From NCBI GenBank assembly GCA_028683735.1, contig JAQUHG010000003.1, forward strand, positions 1 through 52,474: DNA of 52,474 nt. Reading direction: 5' to 3'. The DNA comes from Tolumonas sp. Lineage in GTDB: Bacteria > Pseudomonadota > Gammaproteobacteria > Enterobacterales > Aeromonadaceae. Positions 10,269-18,684 of this stretch are shown piece by piece. The notes under the pieces are model-generated. The model had not been told where the DNA came from. It saw nothing but the letters and a program-made list of their open reading frames with translations, and did not search any database. The position numbers and the translations under genes were made by a program. Within the stretch, counting starts at the first letter, position 1. Every line of letters begins with the position of its first letter.

Positions 10269-10296
10269 AAACCTCGCTACGGCGGGGTTTTTATTT
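10269..10296 (+). terminator. rho-independent terminator of the L,D-transpeptidase gene
   Basis: A nine-pair stem (AAACCTCGC / GCGGGGTTT, one G-U pair) with loop TACG at 10278-10281 is followed by TTATTT. It begins 19 bases after the stop codon. Confidence 0.8.
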
Positions 10297-10651
10297 GTCC
10301 GCTTCAAATTATTTTTATTTACTTTCACCGCTTACAGTTTATCTGTAGATTTAATTTAACTTTTCATTTCATATTGCTGACAATAAATATCTCTATGTAT
10401 TTAATCGCCTCATATAAAATCATCTTTCTTATAAAACAACGCAAAATCACGCTTATTTAATAGCCGCAATTAAAATGTATACCTTGGTTGTTAATATGTC
10501 ATCTTTTGCTATTTTTATGAATTATTATGCTACGGCCTGAGTAGTGTGATGCATATCTCCTCTTGTTTTCAATAACCATCTAATCTCACTTGAAATAATA
10601 AAATGGTTTCCAACGTCAATGGCCATATGGTCCAATCAAGTAGGAGCTAAT
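10297..10651 (+). promoter_or_regulatory. AT-rich upstream region of ytfQRT-yjfF with a candidate CRP site
   Basis: This stretch is clearly richer in A and T than the flanking genes. At 10545-10560, TGTGA-N6-TCTCC matches the CRP consensus TGTGA-N6-TCACA at 8 of 10 positions. A weak -10 candidate, TAATCT (10581-10586), lies where a class II CRP promoter would need it if transcription starts near 10594. No repeat or convincing small gene was seen. The CRP assignment is inference. Confidence 0.35.
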
Positions 10652-11611
10652 ATGTTTAAGAAATTATCGTTAGTCAGTGCAATCAGTGCTATTTTGATTT
10701 CAGGTAGCGTTTATTCTGCATCAATGACAGTAGGTTTTTCACAAATAGGTTCTGAATCCGGCTGGCGCGCGGCTGAAACGTCGGTATCTAAAATGGAAGC
10801 CGCTAAACGCGGTATTACGTTGAAAATAGCTGATGCACAGCAAAAACAAGAGAACCAGATCAAAGCCATCCGTTCGTTCATTGCACAGGGTGTTGACGCT
10901 ATATTCATTGCCCCCGTGGTACAAACCGGATGGGATCCTGTTTTGGAAGAAGCTAAAGAAGCTAATATTCCTGTATTCCTGTTAGACCGCAATATTACCA
11001 CCAAAGATGACTCTCTGTTTATGACAGGTGTTGCCGCCGATAGCGTTCATGAAGGCAATGTAGCGGCTAAATGGTTGATAGATAGTATGCATGGTAAGCA
11101 ATGTAATGTGGTTGAACTGCAAGGTACCGTCGGTGCCAGCGTTGCATTAGATCGTAAAAAAGGCTTCCAGGATGGGATAGCCAACACCGCCAATATTAAA
11201 ATCATACGTACCCAATCCGGTGATTTCACCCGCAGCAAGGGTAAAGAAGTCATGGAAAGCTTTATCAAAGCAGAGAGTAACGGGAAAAATATCTGCGCTG
11301 TCTATGCCCACAATGACGACATGGCTATTGGTGCCATTCAGGCGATAAAAGAAGCCGGATTAAAACCAGGCAAAGATATTAAAATCATCTCTATTGACGG
11401 CGTACCTGATATTTTCAAAGCCATGTTAGCAGGCGAATCAAATGCCTCTGTTGAGTTAACACCGAATATGGCTGGTCCTGCTTTTGATGCACTGATTTCT
11501 TATAAAGATAAAGGTATCGCACCACCTAAAAATATCAAAACAGAATCAAAACTATTCCAACCAGACAATGCCAAAGAACAGTATGAATTGAAAAAAAATA
11601 TGGGCTATTAA
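10652..11611 (+). CDS. ytfQ: galactofuranose-type sugar ABC transporter, periplasmic binding protein
   Basis: This 319-residue protein binds a sugar in the periplasm and delivers it to YtfRT-YjfF. It follows E. coli YtfQ almost throughout, for example TVGFSQIGSESGWRAAE, QQKQENQIKA and the C-terminal KKNMGY. E. coli YtfQ prefers galactofuranose, so that is the likely ligand. The start at 10652 is set by TAGGAG upstream and gives a typical signal peptide (MFKKLSLVSAISAILISGSVYS, cleaved before about Ala-23 or Ser-24). An in-frame ATG at 10619 would add 11 residues before the signal peptide. It is the first gene of the operon, and a strong stem-loop separates it from ytfR. Confidence 0.93.
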   Translation: MFKKLSLVSAISAILISGSVYSASMTVGFSQIGSESGWRAAETSVSKMEAAKRGITLKIADAQQKQENQIKAIRSFIAQGVDAIFIAPVVQTGWDPVLEEAKEANIPVFLLDRNITTKDDSLFMTGVAADSVHEGNVAAKWLIDSMHGKQCNVVELQGTVGASVALDRKKGFQDGIANTANIKIIRTQSGDFTRSKGKEVMESFIKAESNGKNICAVYAHNDDMAIGAIQAIKEAGLKPGKDIKIISIDGVPDIFKAMLAGESNASVELTPNMAGPAFDALISYKDKGIAPPKNIKTESKLFQPDNAKEQYELKKNMGY

Positions 11612-11645
11612 CAGTAGTAATAAAATTCCATATTGATTTCACATA

Positions 11646-11679
11646 AGAACACCATATGAATGATTTTATATGGTGTTCT
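11646..11679 (+). other. intercistronic stem-loop between ytfQ and ytfR
   Basis: A perfect 12-base inverted repeat (AGAACACCATAT at 11646-11657, its complement at 11668-11679) encloses a 10-base loop. No T-run follows, so it is not a classical terminator. Its position after the binding-protein gene suggests protection of the ytfQ message or partial attenuation of the downstream genes. The right arm ends 15 bases before the ytfR ATG. Confidence 0.75.
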
Positions 11680-11694
11680 GTTCATGGAGCACAT

Positions 11695-13203
11695 ATGAAC
11701 AATATACATCAGGATAATGATGCTGTTTTGGATATTAAGGGAATTTGTAAGACATTCCCTGGGGTCAGAGCCTTACATAATGTTGATTTTTCGCTGAAAC
11801 GGGGCGAAATCATGGCATTGCTGGGAGAAAATGGGGCGGGTAAATCGACCTTAGTCAAAACGTTAACCGGTGTTTATCCTCGGGATTCAGGCACAATTTG
11901 TTTTGATGGCGAAATGATAAACCCGGCCAACACCGCACATGCGCAGCAACTGGGTATCGGTACCGTTTATCAGGAAGTTAATTTATTACCCAATATGTCC
12001 GTAGCTGATAATTTATTTATAGGCCGCGAACCCAAAAGATTTCTCTTAATTGACCGAAAAAAAATGCTTCGTGATGCCAGCAAAATCATGCGCAGTTATG
12101 GTTTTGACATGGATGTTACGCTGCCACTCAGTCACTATTCCGTTGCCATGCAACAAATTGTCGCGATTGCCAGAGCCGTTGCCCTTTCAGCCAAAATACT
12201 CATTCTTGATGAACCCACCGCAAGCCTTGATACCAATGAAGTGAAAATGTTGTTCAACATCATGCGTGATTTACGGGCGCAGGGTATTAGCCTGATATTC
12301 ATCACGCATTTTCTGGATCAGGTCTATGAAGTATCCGATCGCATCACTGTCCTGCGCAATGGTGAACTGGTAGGAACCCGTGTGACTGCGGAATTGGATC
12401 AGATTGAACTGGTTAAGATGATGCTGGGCCGTGAGCTGGAAGACAATGCCCTGAAGCGAGCCGGCCGCACCTTACACAGTAATAACCCCGTAGTATCTTT
12501 CAAAGGTTACAGCAAAAAAGGGATCATCGAGCCATTTGATCTGGAGGTAATGCCCGGTGAAATTGTCGGTCTAGCCGGTTTACTTGGGTCTGGCCGCACA
12601 GAAACCGCACAAGTCATTTTCGGCATGACACCAACCGACTCTGGTGAATGCCGTGTCAACGATAAGAATGTCAGTATCCGTTCCGCCCGACAAGCCTCCG
12701 CGGCCGGTTTTGGTTTTTGCCCGGAAGATCGTAAAACGGATGGCATCATCGCCGCAGCATCTGTGCGTGAAAATATTATTCTGGCGCTACAAGCCCAACG
12801 TGGGTGGTTACGTTTAATACCCAAGAAAGAACAGGACAATATTGCTGCACGTTTTATTCAACAACTGGGTATCAAAACGCCCAGCCCAGAACAAGCAATT
12901 CAGTTTTTGTCCGGCGGTAATCAACAAAAAGTGCTGCTGGCTCGCTGGTTACTAACAAAACCACAATTTCTAATTCTTGATGAACCAACCCGCGGTATTG
13001 ATGTCGGGGCGCATGCGGAAATTATCCGGTTGATCGAATCACTCTGCGCGAATGGTCTGGCTTTACTGGTTATCTCATCAGAACTGGAAGAGTTGGTTGG
13101 TTATGCCGATCGAGTGGTCGTGCTGAGAGACAGAAAACAAGTAGCAGAAATTCCGACAGAAGAACTTTCTGTTCCCGCCATCATGAAAGCAATCGCGATG
13201 TGA
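11695..13203 (+). CDS. ytfR: galactofuranose-type sugar ABC transporter, ATP-binding protein
   Basis: YtfR energises import with two fused ABC domains, as in RbsA and AraG. The 502-residue product has Walker [10 protein letters not shown] in the first half, DEPTASLD as the first Walker B and D-loop, and [15 protein letters not shown] with DEPTRGIDVG in the second half. The second half has a degenerate Walker A (GLLGSGRTE), normal for this family. The start at 11695 is supported by TGGAG eight bases upstream; the in-frame ATG at 11656 lies inside the stem-loop and has no ribosome binding site. It lies 13 bases before ytfT. Confidence 0.92.
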   Translation: MNNIHQDNDAVLDIKGICKTFPGVRALHNVDFSLKRGEIMALLGENGAGKSTLVKTLTGVYPRDSGTICFDGEMINPANTAHAQQLGIGTVYQEVNLLPNMSVADNLFIGREPKRFLLIDRKKMLRDASKIMRSYGFDMDVTLPLSHYSVAMQQIVAIARAVALSAKILILDEPTASLDTNEVKMLFNIMRDLRAQGISLIFITHFLDQVYEVSDRITVLRNGELVGTRVTAELDQIELVKMMLGRELEDNALKRAGRTLHSNNPVVSFKGYSKKGIIEPFDLEVMPGEIVGLAGLLGSGRTETAQVIFGMTPTDSGECRVNDKNVSIRSARQASAAGFGFCPEDRKTDGIIAAASVRENIILALQAQRGWLRLIPKKEQDNIAARFIQQLGIKTPSPEQAIQFLSGGNQQKVLLARWLLTKPQFLILDEPTRGIDVGAHAEIIRLIESLCANGLALLVISSELEELVGYADRVVVLRDRKQVAEIPTEELSVPAIMKAIAM

Positions 13204-13216
13204 GGACTGCATAAAA

Positions 13217-14236
13217 ATGATCCCCTCTATTTTACCGTTGTCGGAAAAAATTCCGACCTTGAAAAAAGGTCTGCCGAAAGGTAGCGCCCAGTTCGCCGCT
13301 TTAATATTAGTGTTACTGATAAACAATTTAGTAGCCGATAACTTTTTCTCCATTCACCTGCAAGATGGTCGTTTATTTGGAAGTTTGATTGATATATTAA
13401 ACCGCTGCGCACCTGTTGCCTTGCTTTCTATCGGCATGACTCTGGTGATTGCCACGGGCGGGATTGATCTGTCTGTCGGTGCCATCATGGCAATTAGTGG
13501 TGCCACCTTGGCCAGTATGGCCGCTAACTACTCACTGCCTGTCATTTTGCTGACCACCCTGAGTGTGGGTGCACTCTGTGGCCTCTGGAACGGCTGTTTA
13601 GTCGCCGTATTAAAGATGCAACCCATTGTCGCCACTTTGATCTTGATGGTGGCAGGCCGCGGCATTGCGCAACTCATTACCGAAGGTCAAATCATTACCT
13701 TCAATAATGCCGCTTTAGCCTGGTTTGGTAACGGCTCATTCTTATTTGTACCAACCCCCATCATCATTACGATTCTGGCCGCCTGTCTTATCTGGTTACT
13801 CACGAAAAAAACGGCTTTAGGTTTATTCATTGAAGCGGTTGGGATCAACATCCGCGCTGCAAAAAATGCCGGCGTGAATACACCGATGGTCGTGATTGCG
13901 ACTTATATTCTGAGCGGCATTCTGGCGGCGCTGGCAGGGATCATTGTGGCAGCGGATATCCGTGGTGCAGATGCTAATAATGCGGGTTTGTGGCTGGAAA
14001 TGGACGCCATTCTGGCGGTAGTCATTGGCGGAACATCACTCATGGGCGGACGGTTTAATTTGCTGCTCTCGCTTATCGGCACGCTCATTATTCAGGGTGT
14101 AAATACCGGCATTCTCTTATCAGGCTACCAACCGCAATGGAATTTGATCGTCAAAGCGGCTGTTGTGCTGTTTGTCTTGATCTTGCAATCGCCAGCCATC
14201 CTTCGTTTCATAAAAAGAGGTCATCATCATGCTTAA
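13217..14236 (+). CDS. ytfT: galactofuranose-type sugar ABC transporter, permease YtfT
   Basis: This 339-residue inner membrane permease belongs to the RbsC/AraH family. It carries the landmark IGMTLVIATGGIDLSVGA and the segment LQDGRLFGSLIDILNRCAPVALL, both as in E. coli YtfT (341 residues). Several hydrophobic segments fit the usual eight to ten helices. It shares its last 8 bases with yjfF, so the two permease halves are translationally coupled and probably form a heterodimer. Confidence 0.92.
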   Translation: MIPSILPLSEKIPTLKKGLPKGSAQFAALILVLLINNLVADNFFSIHLQDGRLFGSLIDILNRCAPVALLSIGMTLVIATGGIDLSVGAIMAISGATLASMAANYSLPVILLTTLSVGALCGLWNGCLVAVLKMQPIVATLILMVAGRGIAQLITEGQIITFNNAALAWFGNGSFLFVPTPIIITILAACLIWLLTKKTALGLFIEAVGINIRAAKNAGVNTPMVVIATYILSGILAALAGIIVAADIRGADANNAGLWLEMDAILAVVIGGTSLMGGRFNLLLSLIGTLIIQGVNTGILLSGYQPQWNLIVKAAVVLFVLILQSPAILRFIKRGHHHA

Positions 14237-15236
14237 ACGCAATTTATCCTTGGTGATCACCATCAGTGTTTTCATCATTGGCTATCTAATTTGCTTATTG
14301 TCTTTTCCGGCCTTTCTCTCAACCCGGATCGTGTGCAATATCCTGACGGATAATGCCTTCCTCGGTATCGTTGCCGTTGGCATGACGTTTGTTATTTTAT
14401 CCGGCGGCATCGATCTGTCAGTTGGTGCCGTTATCGCATTTACCGGGGTATTTCTGGCGAAAATGCTTGGTGACTGGGCCATCGCACCGCAATTTGCGAT
14501 CCCCATTATTCTCATTATGGGTGCTTGTTTTGGCGCCTTTATGGGATGGTTAATTGATACATTAAAAATACCGGCGTTTATTATCACACTGGCGGGTATG
14601 TTCTTTTTACGTGGCACCAGTTTTCTCATTTCTGAACAATCGTTACCGATTAATGATCCCGCTTTTAGTGCACTTTCCCGCATGTCGTGGCATATCATCG
14701 GTGGTGGCCGCTTAAGTCTGTTGGCTATTATCATGCTGATTGTCGTTATTATCGGCATCGTACTGGCAACCCGAACTCGCTTTGGCAATAACGTCTATGC
14801 GGTTGGCGGTAATGCAACTTCTGCAGAACTGATGGGGATCTCAATTCGTTACACAACGATTGGCATCTATATGTTATCCACCACTATGGCGACCCTAGCC
14901 GGTATTATTTTTGCCATCTACACTTCAGCCGGTTATCCCTTGGCTGCCGTGGGCGTAGAACTGGATGCAATTGCTGCTGTCGTTATCGGTGGAACATTGC
15001 TTAGCGGCGGGGTTGGCACGGTTTTGGGGTCATTGTTTGGTGTCTTGATTCAAGGACTGATACAAACATACATCAATTTTGATGGCACCCTGAGTTCATG
15101 GTGGACCAAAATTATTATTGGCATTTTGCTGTTCAGCTTTATCGGGCTACAACGTCTGCTGTCTGCTTTTTCTGAAAACCAAAAAGCCAGTAAACCAACC
15201 TTACTCACTGTCCGTGAAAATAGCCCTATAAGTTGA
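14229..15236 (+). CDS. yjfF: galactofuranose-type sugar ABC transporter, permease YjfF
   Basis: This is the second RbsC-family permease of the transporter, 335 residues, with the motif VGMTFVILSGGIDLSVGA near residue 60 and a second conserved block GVELDAIAAVVIGGTLLSGG. Length and order match E. coli ytfQ-ytfR-ytfT-yjfF. It is the last gene of the operon. Only a weak six-pair hairpin (TATGCG / CGCATA near 15258-15272) follows, without a T-run. Confidence 0.92.
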   Translation: MLKRNLSLVITISVFIIGYLICLLSFPAFLSTRIVCNILTDNAFLGIVAVGMTFVILSGGIDLSVGAVIAFTGVFLAKMLGDWAIAPQFAIPIILIMGACFGAFMGWLIDTLKIPAFIITLAGMFFLRGTSFLISEQSLPINDPAFSALSRMSWHIIGGGRLSLLAIIMLIVVIIGIVLATRTRFGNNVYAVGGNATSAELMGISIRYTTIGIYMLSTTMATLAGIIFAIYTSAGYPLAAVGVELDAIAAVVIGGTLLSGGVGTVLGSLFGVLIQGLIQTYINFDGTLSSWWTKIIIGILLFSFIGLQRLLSAFSENQKASKPTLLTVRENSPIS

Positions 15237-15388
15237 AAAATCACTGAAGGTCAGACTATGCGTTGCGCATAATTGTTCTATTAGCTATTAGCAAAAGACA
15301 AAGATGTTGAACTCGATAACAGGTAAGCGAGAGAGGTTACAACAGGGAAATAGACGCAGAAACAAGAAATGGGATATTCAGAAGGCCC

Positions 15389-15424
15389 AAAAATGATGAG
15401 GCACCGCAAGAGCAGTGCCACATC
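15389..15424 (-). terminator. rho-independent terminator of the lpp-like gene
   Basis: On the minus strand GATGTGGCAC and GTGCCTCATC form a ten-position stem with one mismatch around a loop of about ten bases, followed by ATTTTT. It lies about 25 bases past the lipoprotein stop codon. Confidence 0.85.
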
Positions 15425-15448
15425 AGAGGGTTCATCATCAAGAAATAA

Positions 15449-15697
15449 TTATTTCTTGTAATGAGTTGCCAGGTTGTCCAGACGTGCGTTAGCGCGAGCA
15501 GCTTCTGCTTTAGCGTCAGCAACGTCAGCAGCCAGTTTGCTCTGACCGTCTTTGATTGAACCAACTTCAGTAGCCAGCTGGTCAACTTTACCAGTCAGGG
15601 TCTGAACGTCAGATTCGATTTTAGAAGTGTTTGCACAACCAACCAGCAGGGTTGAGCTCAGAGCGATGGTGCCCAGCAGTACTTGATACTTGTTCAT
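15449..15697 (-). CDS. lpp: major outer membrane (Braun-type) lipoprotein
   Basis: Lpp tethers the outer membrane to peptidoglycan. The 82-residue product has a 20-residue signal peptide ending in the lipobox LLVG-C, with lipidated Cys21. The mature chain is a trimeric coiled-coil type helix (IESDVQTLTGKVDQLATEV), followed by AARANARLDNLATHYKK. The terminal lysine matches the peptidoglycan attachment residue of E. coli Lpp (KYRK). The mature part is about 62 residues, four more than E. coli. A strong AAAGGAG site and its own terminator fit a highly expressed monocistronic gene. The gene for the likely anchoring enzyme is at 9318-10250. Confidence 0.93.
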   Translation of the reverse strand: MNKYQVLLGTIALSSTLLVGCANTSKIESDVQTLTGKVDQLATEVGSIKDGQSKLAADVADAKAEAARANARLDNLATHYKK

Positions 15698-15913
15698 GAT
15701 AACTCCTTTGACTTTATTAGGATGGCTTCAAGCCCAGATAGTATGGCACATAAAATGACCATACGAATCTCAGATCTGTAAATTTTTTGCATTTTGCAAA
15801 GGAATTTATGACCTTTGATTCTTGGCGCTATCTTCTCCGATTTAATACCAACAGACAATCCACATATTGCATTAAAACATCAAAAAAATTGAAAATTTCC
15901 CTATTAAAAAGCA

Positions 15914-18526
15914 TCAAATAGGCGTATGACCCAACAAATCTGCACACTTTTTAGCCAGATCCGCGCGAGTATAGGGTTTAGTGAGTAATGGCCAACTTAA
16001 CTGGGCCGCTTGTTCACTGAAATCATGTCCACTGACCAGTAACAGTTTCAGCGCCGGTTTAATCTGCTCGGCCTGTTGTACCACCTCAATACCACTCGCC
16101 TGCCCCGGCAAGACAATATCGCTGATCAACAATCGGACATCATCAATCTCTCTGACCCAGGCTAGGGCCTGTTCGCCTTGATCAGTATCCATAGTCAGAC
16201 AACCCAGGCTATGCAAATATTCGCATAGGGTTTGCCGTACATCGCCTTGATCTTCCAACACCACCACCAACGGCAGATCTGTTCCCGACCATACCGGCGT
16301 TACCTCTGCATTGCCAAGGCGGGTCGGTGTTTCTGATTCTGCACAAGGTAATTGTAGCCGCATACAGCTACCACGATTCGGTTCACTATCGATCTGCACC
16401 CGCCCACCCGATTGGCGCACAAACCCGTACACCATAGATAACCCCAGCCCACTGCCTTTACCGGCCGCTTTGGTAGTAAAAAATGGTTCAAACACGCGCC
16501 GCAAGACTTCCGCCGTCATACCACAGCCTTGGTCGATCACTTCGATGGTGACCATATCCTGTATCCGACCACTGGTACGTTCAACGCGCTGGTTAAACAG
16601 ACGAATACGAATGGTGCCACTACGCCCCTCCATCGCATCACGGGCATTTACCACCAGATTGAGCAAACTGTTTTCCAACTGGTTGGCATCCATCCAGGCC
16701 GCCCGTAGATCCGGCTGAATATCCAGCTCCAGCCGCAGGGTCGCTGGCAGCGAATGCTCCATCAATTCACGCAGGTTAGTGACCAGCTCGGCCAAATCGA
16801 TGGCACGCGGGCGCAGCGCTTGTTTGCGCGAGAAAGCCAGCAGACGCTGCGTCAGTTGCGCCCCTCGTTCGGCCGCTTTATAAGCGCGTTCAATCCGCTG
16901 GCGGGTGCGTTCTTCCAACTCATCAGTTTGCAGTAATTCCAGATTACCGAGAATGACAGCCAGCAGGTTATTAAAGTCATGCGCAATACCGCCGGTCAGA
17001 TGCCCCACCGCTTTCATTTTCTGGCTGTGGATCAGCTCGGCTTCCAGCACTTTCCGGTCGGTCCGGTCTAATACCATGCTGGCGATACTTTTGTTGGTCA
17101 GCCGGTTCAGGCGCAGCTCAACGTAACGTTCACCGGCCAGCTGCAATTCCAGCGTCAGGACGCTGTCATCATCGCGCCACAGATGATCGGGCGATAATGG
17201 CTTGCCATCACTGCGTTGCGCGCCGTGTTCTTGCAGACGTTGTAATAATTCACGGAAATGACAGCCGTGGACGATCTGCTCCATCTGCAGCAAAGAGGCA
17301 TATTGCGGGTTACACACTACCAACGCCCCTTCGGCATCAAACAAGGCGAAACCATCCCGGATGGAAAGAAAGGTGGTTTCCAGCTGAATGCTTTTTTCTT
17401 TAAACAGCTTGGTCACCCGCGCCAGTGAGGCGGCATTATTGGCAAATACGTTAAACGCCCGTGCCAAATCACCCAGTTCATCTTGCCGATGCAGTGCCGG
17501 TACCCGCACCGTGCGTTCCCCTTTGGTCAGCCGCGTCATCGCATCGGCGATGGCGGAAACCAGCACACCCAGATTGTCGTAGATGTAATTGCCAGCCAGG
17601 GCGGTAATGACCACCGCCAATAAACCAAAGATTTCGATAGTGAAGGTACTGGTTTGTAATTCACTGTGCGTGCGCTCGGCGCGGGTGCTGGCGGAGTTCA
17701 CCACCAGTTGCACATACTGATTGATGTCTTCATCCAGCAGGTTGACCAGTGCCTTGATGCGGAAGGTATGATAGGCAATGGCCAGATCACTGTTTTGCAG
17801 TTTCTGATTCAGCTCATCGACCGGCTGCAAGGTATGACACAGTTCGCGCAAGGTACTGCGGCGTTCCGGATCCGCCTGCGCAATGCCCTGTTGCCAGCGC
17901 TGACGTAATAAAGACAGCTGCTTGAGCACGTCTGGTGAAGCCGGAATCGTCAGCGTCATCTCCAGCATATTGGCAAACAAGCTTTGCTCTAATACGGTCG
18001 GCCAACCAACGGCATTTTCTTTCGCCAATAATTCCAGTTGCGATTGCGCCTGATAAATCACGCCGAGTAGATCGTGGCGTTCCAGATGGCGGGTGCGGGT
18101 CAGATCGAGCAGACGGCGCACACTTTCTTGTAATTCATCACTGCGTTTATGAATACGGTTGATCAGTTGCGGTTGTTGCTGTGCCAGCGGAGCGGCAGCC
18201 ATTTTGGTTAATGAATCGCGTAACCCTTGCAGTGAGTTCTTCAATAAATCCGATTCACTTTGATATTCCATCGCGCCGATGACCTGCGTCAGACTCACTG
18301 CCACAGTCGCCACTTTCGCGGTTTTAACACCCACCTCCATGCCGCTGTTCATTTCTGACAGCGTACTTTCCTGCATATCTGTGAGCAACCTCCCAGCATT
18401 GTTAAAACCAAAAACGGCAATGATGCCAATGGCGAGGGTTAACGACACCACCAGTAAGTTAAAGGACAACAGACGGCCGCGAACACCAGAAAACAATGGC
18501 TTACGATGAAAAGAGGGTGACGACAT
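15914..18526 (-). CDS. TorS-like membrane hybrid sensor histidine kinase
   Basis: This 870-residue inner membrane kinase probably senses a periplasmic signal. It has transmembrane helices at about 21-41 and 296-316 enclosing a largely helical periplasmic region of about 250 residues, similar in size and style to the TorS sensor. Then come a HAMP linker (about 317-370), a PAS-like segment (about 385-490), a HisKA domain with phosphoacceptor His516 ([11 protein letters not shown]), an ATPase domain ([21 protein letters not shown]), and a C-terminal receiver with Asp803. Unlike TorS it lacks a C-terminal HPt domain. It is transcribed divergently from the sugar operon starting at 18685, and a TorR-like regulator closes that operon at 27114. 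The pairing is inferred from context. Confidence 0.85.
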   Translation of the reverse strand: MSSPSFHRKPLFSGVRGRLLSFNLLVVSLTLAIGIIAVFGFNNAGRLLTDMQESTLSEMNSGMEVGVKTAKVATVAVSLTQVIGAMEYQSESDLLKNSLQGLRDSLTKMAAAPLAQQQPQLINRIHKRSDELQESVRRLLDLTRTRHLERHDLLGVIYQAQSQLELLAKENAVGWPTVLEQSLFANMLEMTLTIPASPDVLKQLSLLRQRWQQGIAQADPERRSTLRELCHTLQPVDELNQKLQNSDLAIAYHTFRIKALVNLLDEDINQYVQLVVNSASTRAERTHSELQTSTFTIEIFGLLAVVITALAGNYIYDNLGVLVSAIADAMTRLTKGERTVRVPALHRQDELGDLARAFNVFANNAASLARVTKLFKEKSIQLETTFLSIRDGFALFDAEGALVVCNPQYASLLQMEQIVHGCHFRELLQRLQEHGAQRSDGKPLSPDHLWRDDDSVLTLELQLAGERYVELRLNRLTNKSIASMVLDRTDRKVLEAELIHSQKMKAVGHLTGGIAHDFNNLLAVILGNLELLQTDELEERTRQRIERAYKAAERGAQLTQRLLAFSRKQALRPRAIDLAELVTNLRELMEHSLPATLRLELDIQPDLRAAWMDANQLENSLLNLVVNARDAMEGRSGTIRIRLFNQRVERTSGRIQDMVTIEVIDQGCGMTAEVLRRVFEPFFTTKAAGKGSGLGLSMVYGFVRQSGGRVQIDSEPNRGSCMRLQLPCAESETPTRLGNAEVTPVWSGTDLPLVVVLEDQGDVRQTLCEYLHSLGCLTMDTDQGEQALAWVREIDDVRLLISDIVLPGQASGIEVVQQAEQIKPALKLLLVSGHDFSEQAAQLSWPLLTKPYTRADLAKKCADLLGHTPI

Positions 18527-18590
18527 GGCAATTTCTCATAACCAATTAGAGGTGTCAGAGTAGCTGCTTGGCCAGATGAACAAAAGCGCC

Positions 18591-18614
18591 ATTAACATTA
18601 TGACAATTGTTAAT
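18591..18614. promoter_or_regulatory. 24-base inverted repeat in the divergent kinase / sugar operon region
   Basis: ATTAACA (18591-18597) and its exact complement TGTTAAT (18608-18614) are separated by 10 bases. The arms lie on the two sides of about one and a half helical turns, 65 bases from the kinase start and about 70 bases from the ABC gene. It resembles a dimer-binding operator. The regulator is unknown; the response regulator at 26374-27114 is the obvious candidate, by inference. Confidence 0.4.
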
Positions 18615-18637
18615 CACACAAAACATACGCCATTTAC

Positions 18638-18647
18638 ACACCGGTGT
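18638..18647. promoter_or_regulatory. 10-base palindrome ACACCGGTGT upstream of the sugar operon
   Basis: A perfect palindrome lies 37 bases before the ATPase start codon. It could be a LacI-type half-spaced operator or chance. No LacI-family gene is in the window. Confidence 0.25.
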
Positions 18648-18684
18648 TTTACTGCTGCCATGAAACTTCACCACGAGGCAGATG

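Noticed and set aside
10254..10460. Open frame after the transpeptidase gene
   Set aside because: It runs through the terminator hairpin and AT-rich DNA and has no ribosome binding site; probably chance.
11656..11694. Earlier ytfR start at 11656
   Set aside because: The ATG lies inside the 12-base inverted repeat and lacks a ribosome binding site; 11695 has TGGAG.
15337..15585. Minus-strand open frame overlapping the lpp terminator and lpp
   Set aside because: It is in another frame over lpp and its terminator; lpp has a lipobox, coiled coil and terminal lysine, which settles the choice.
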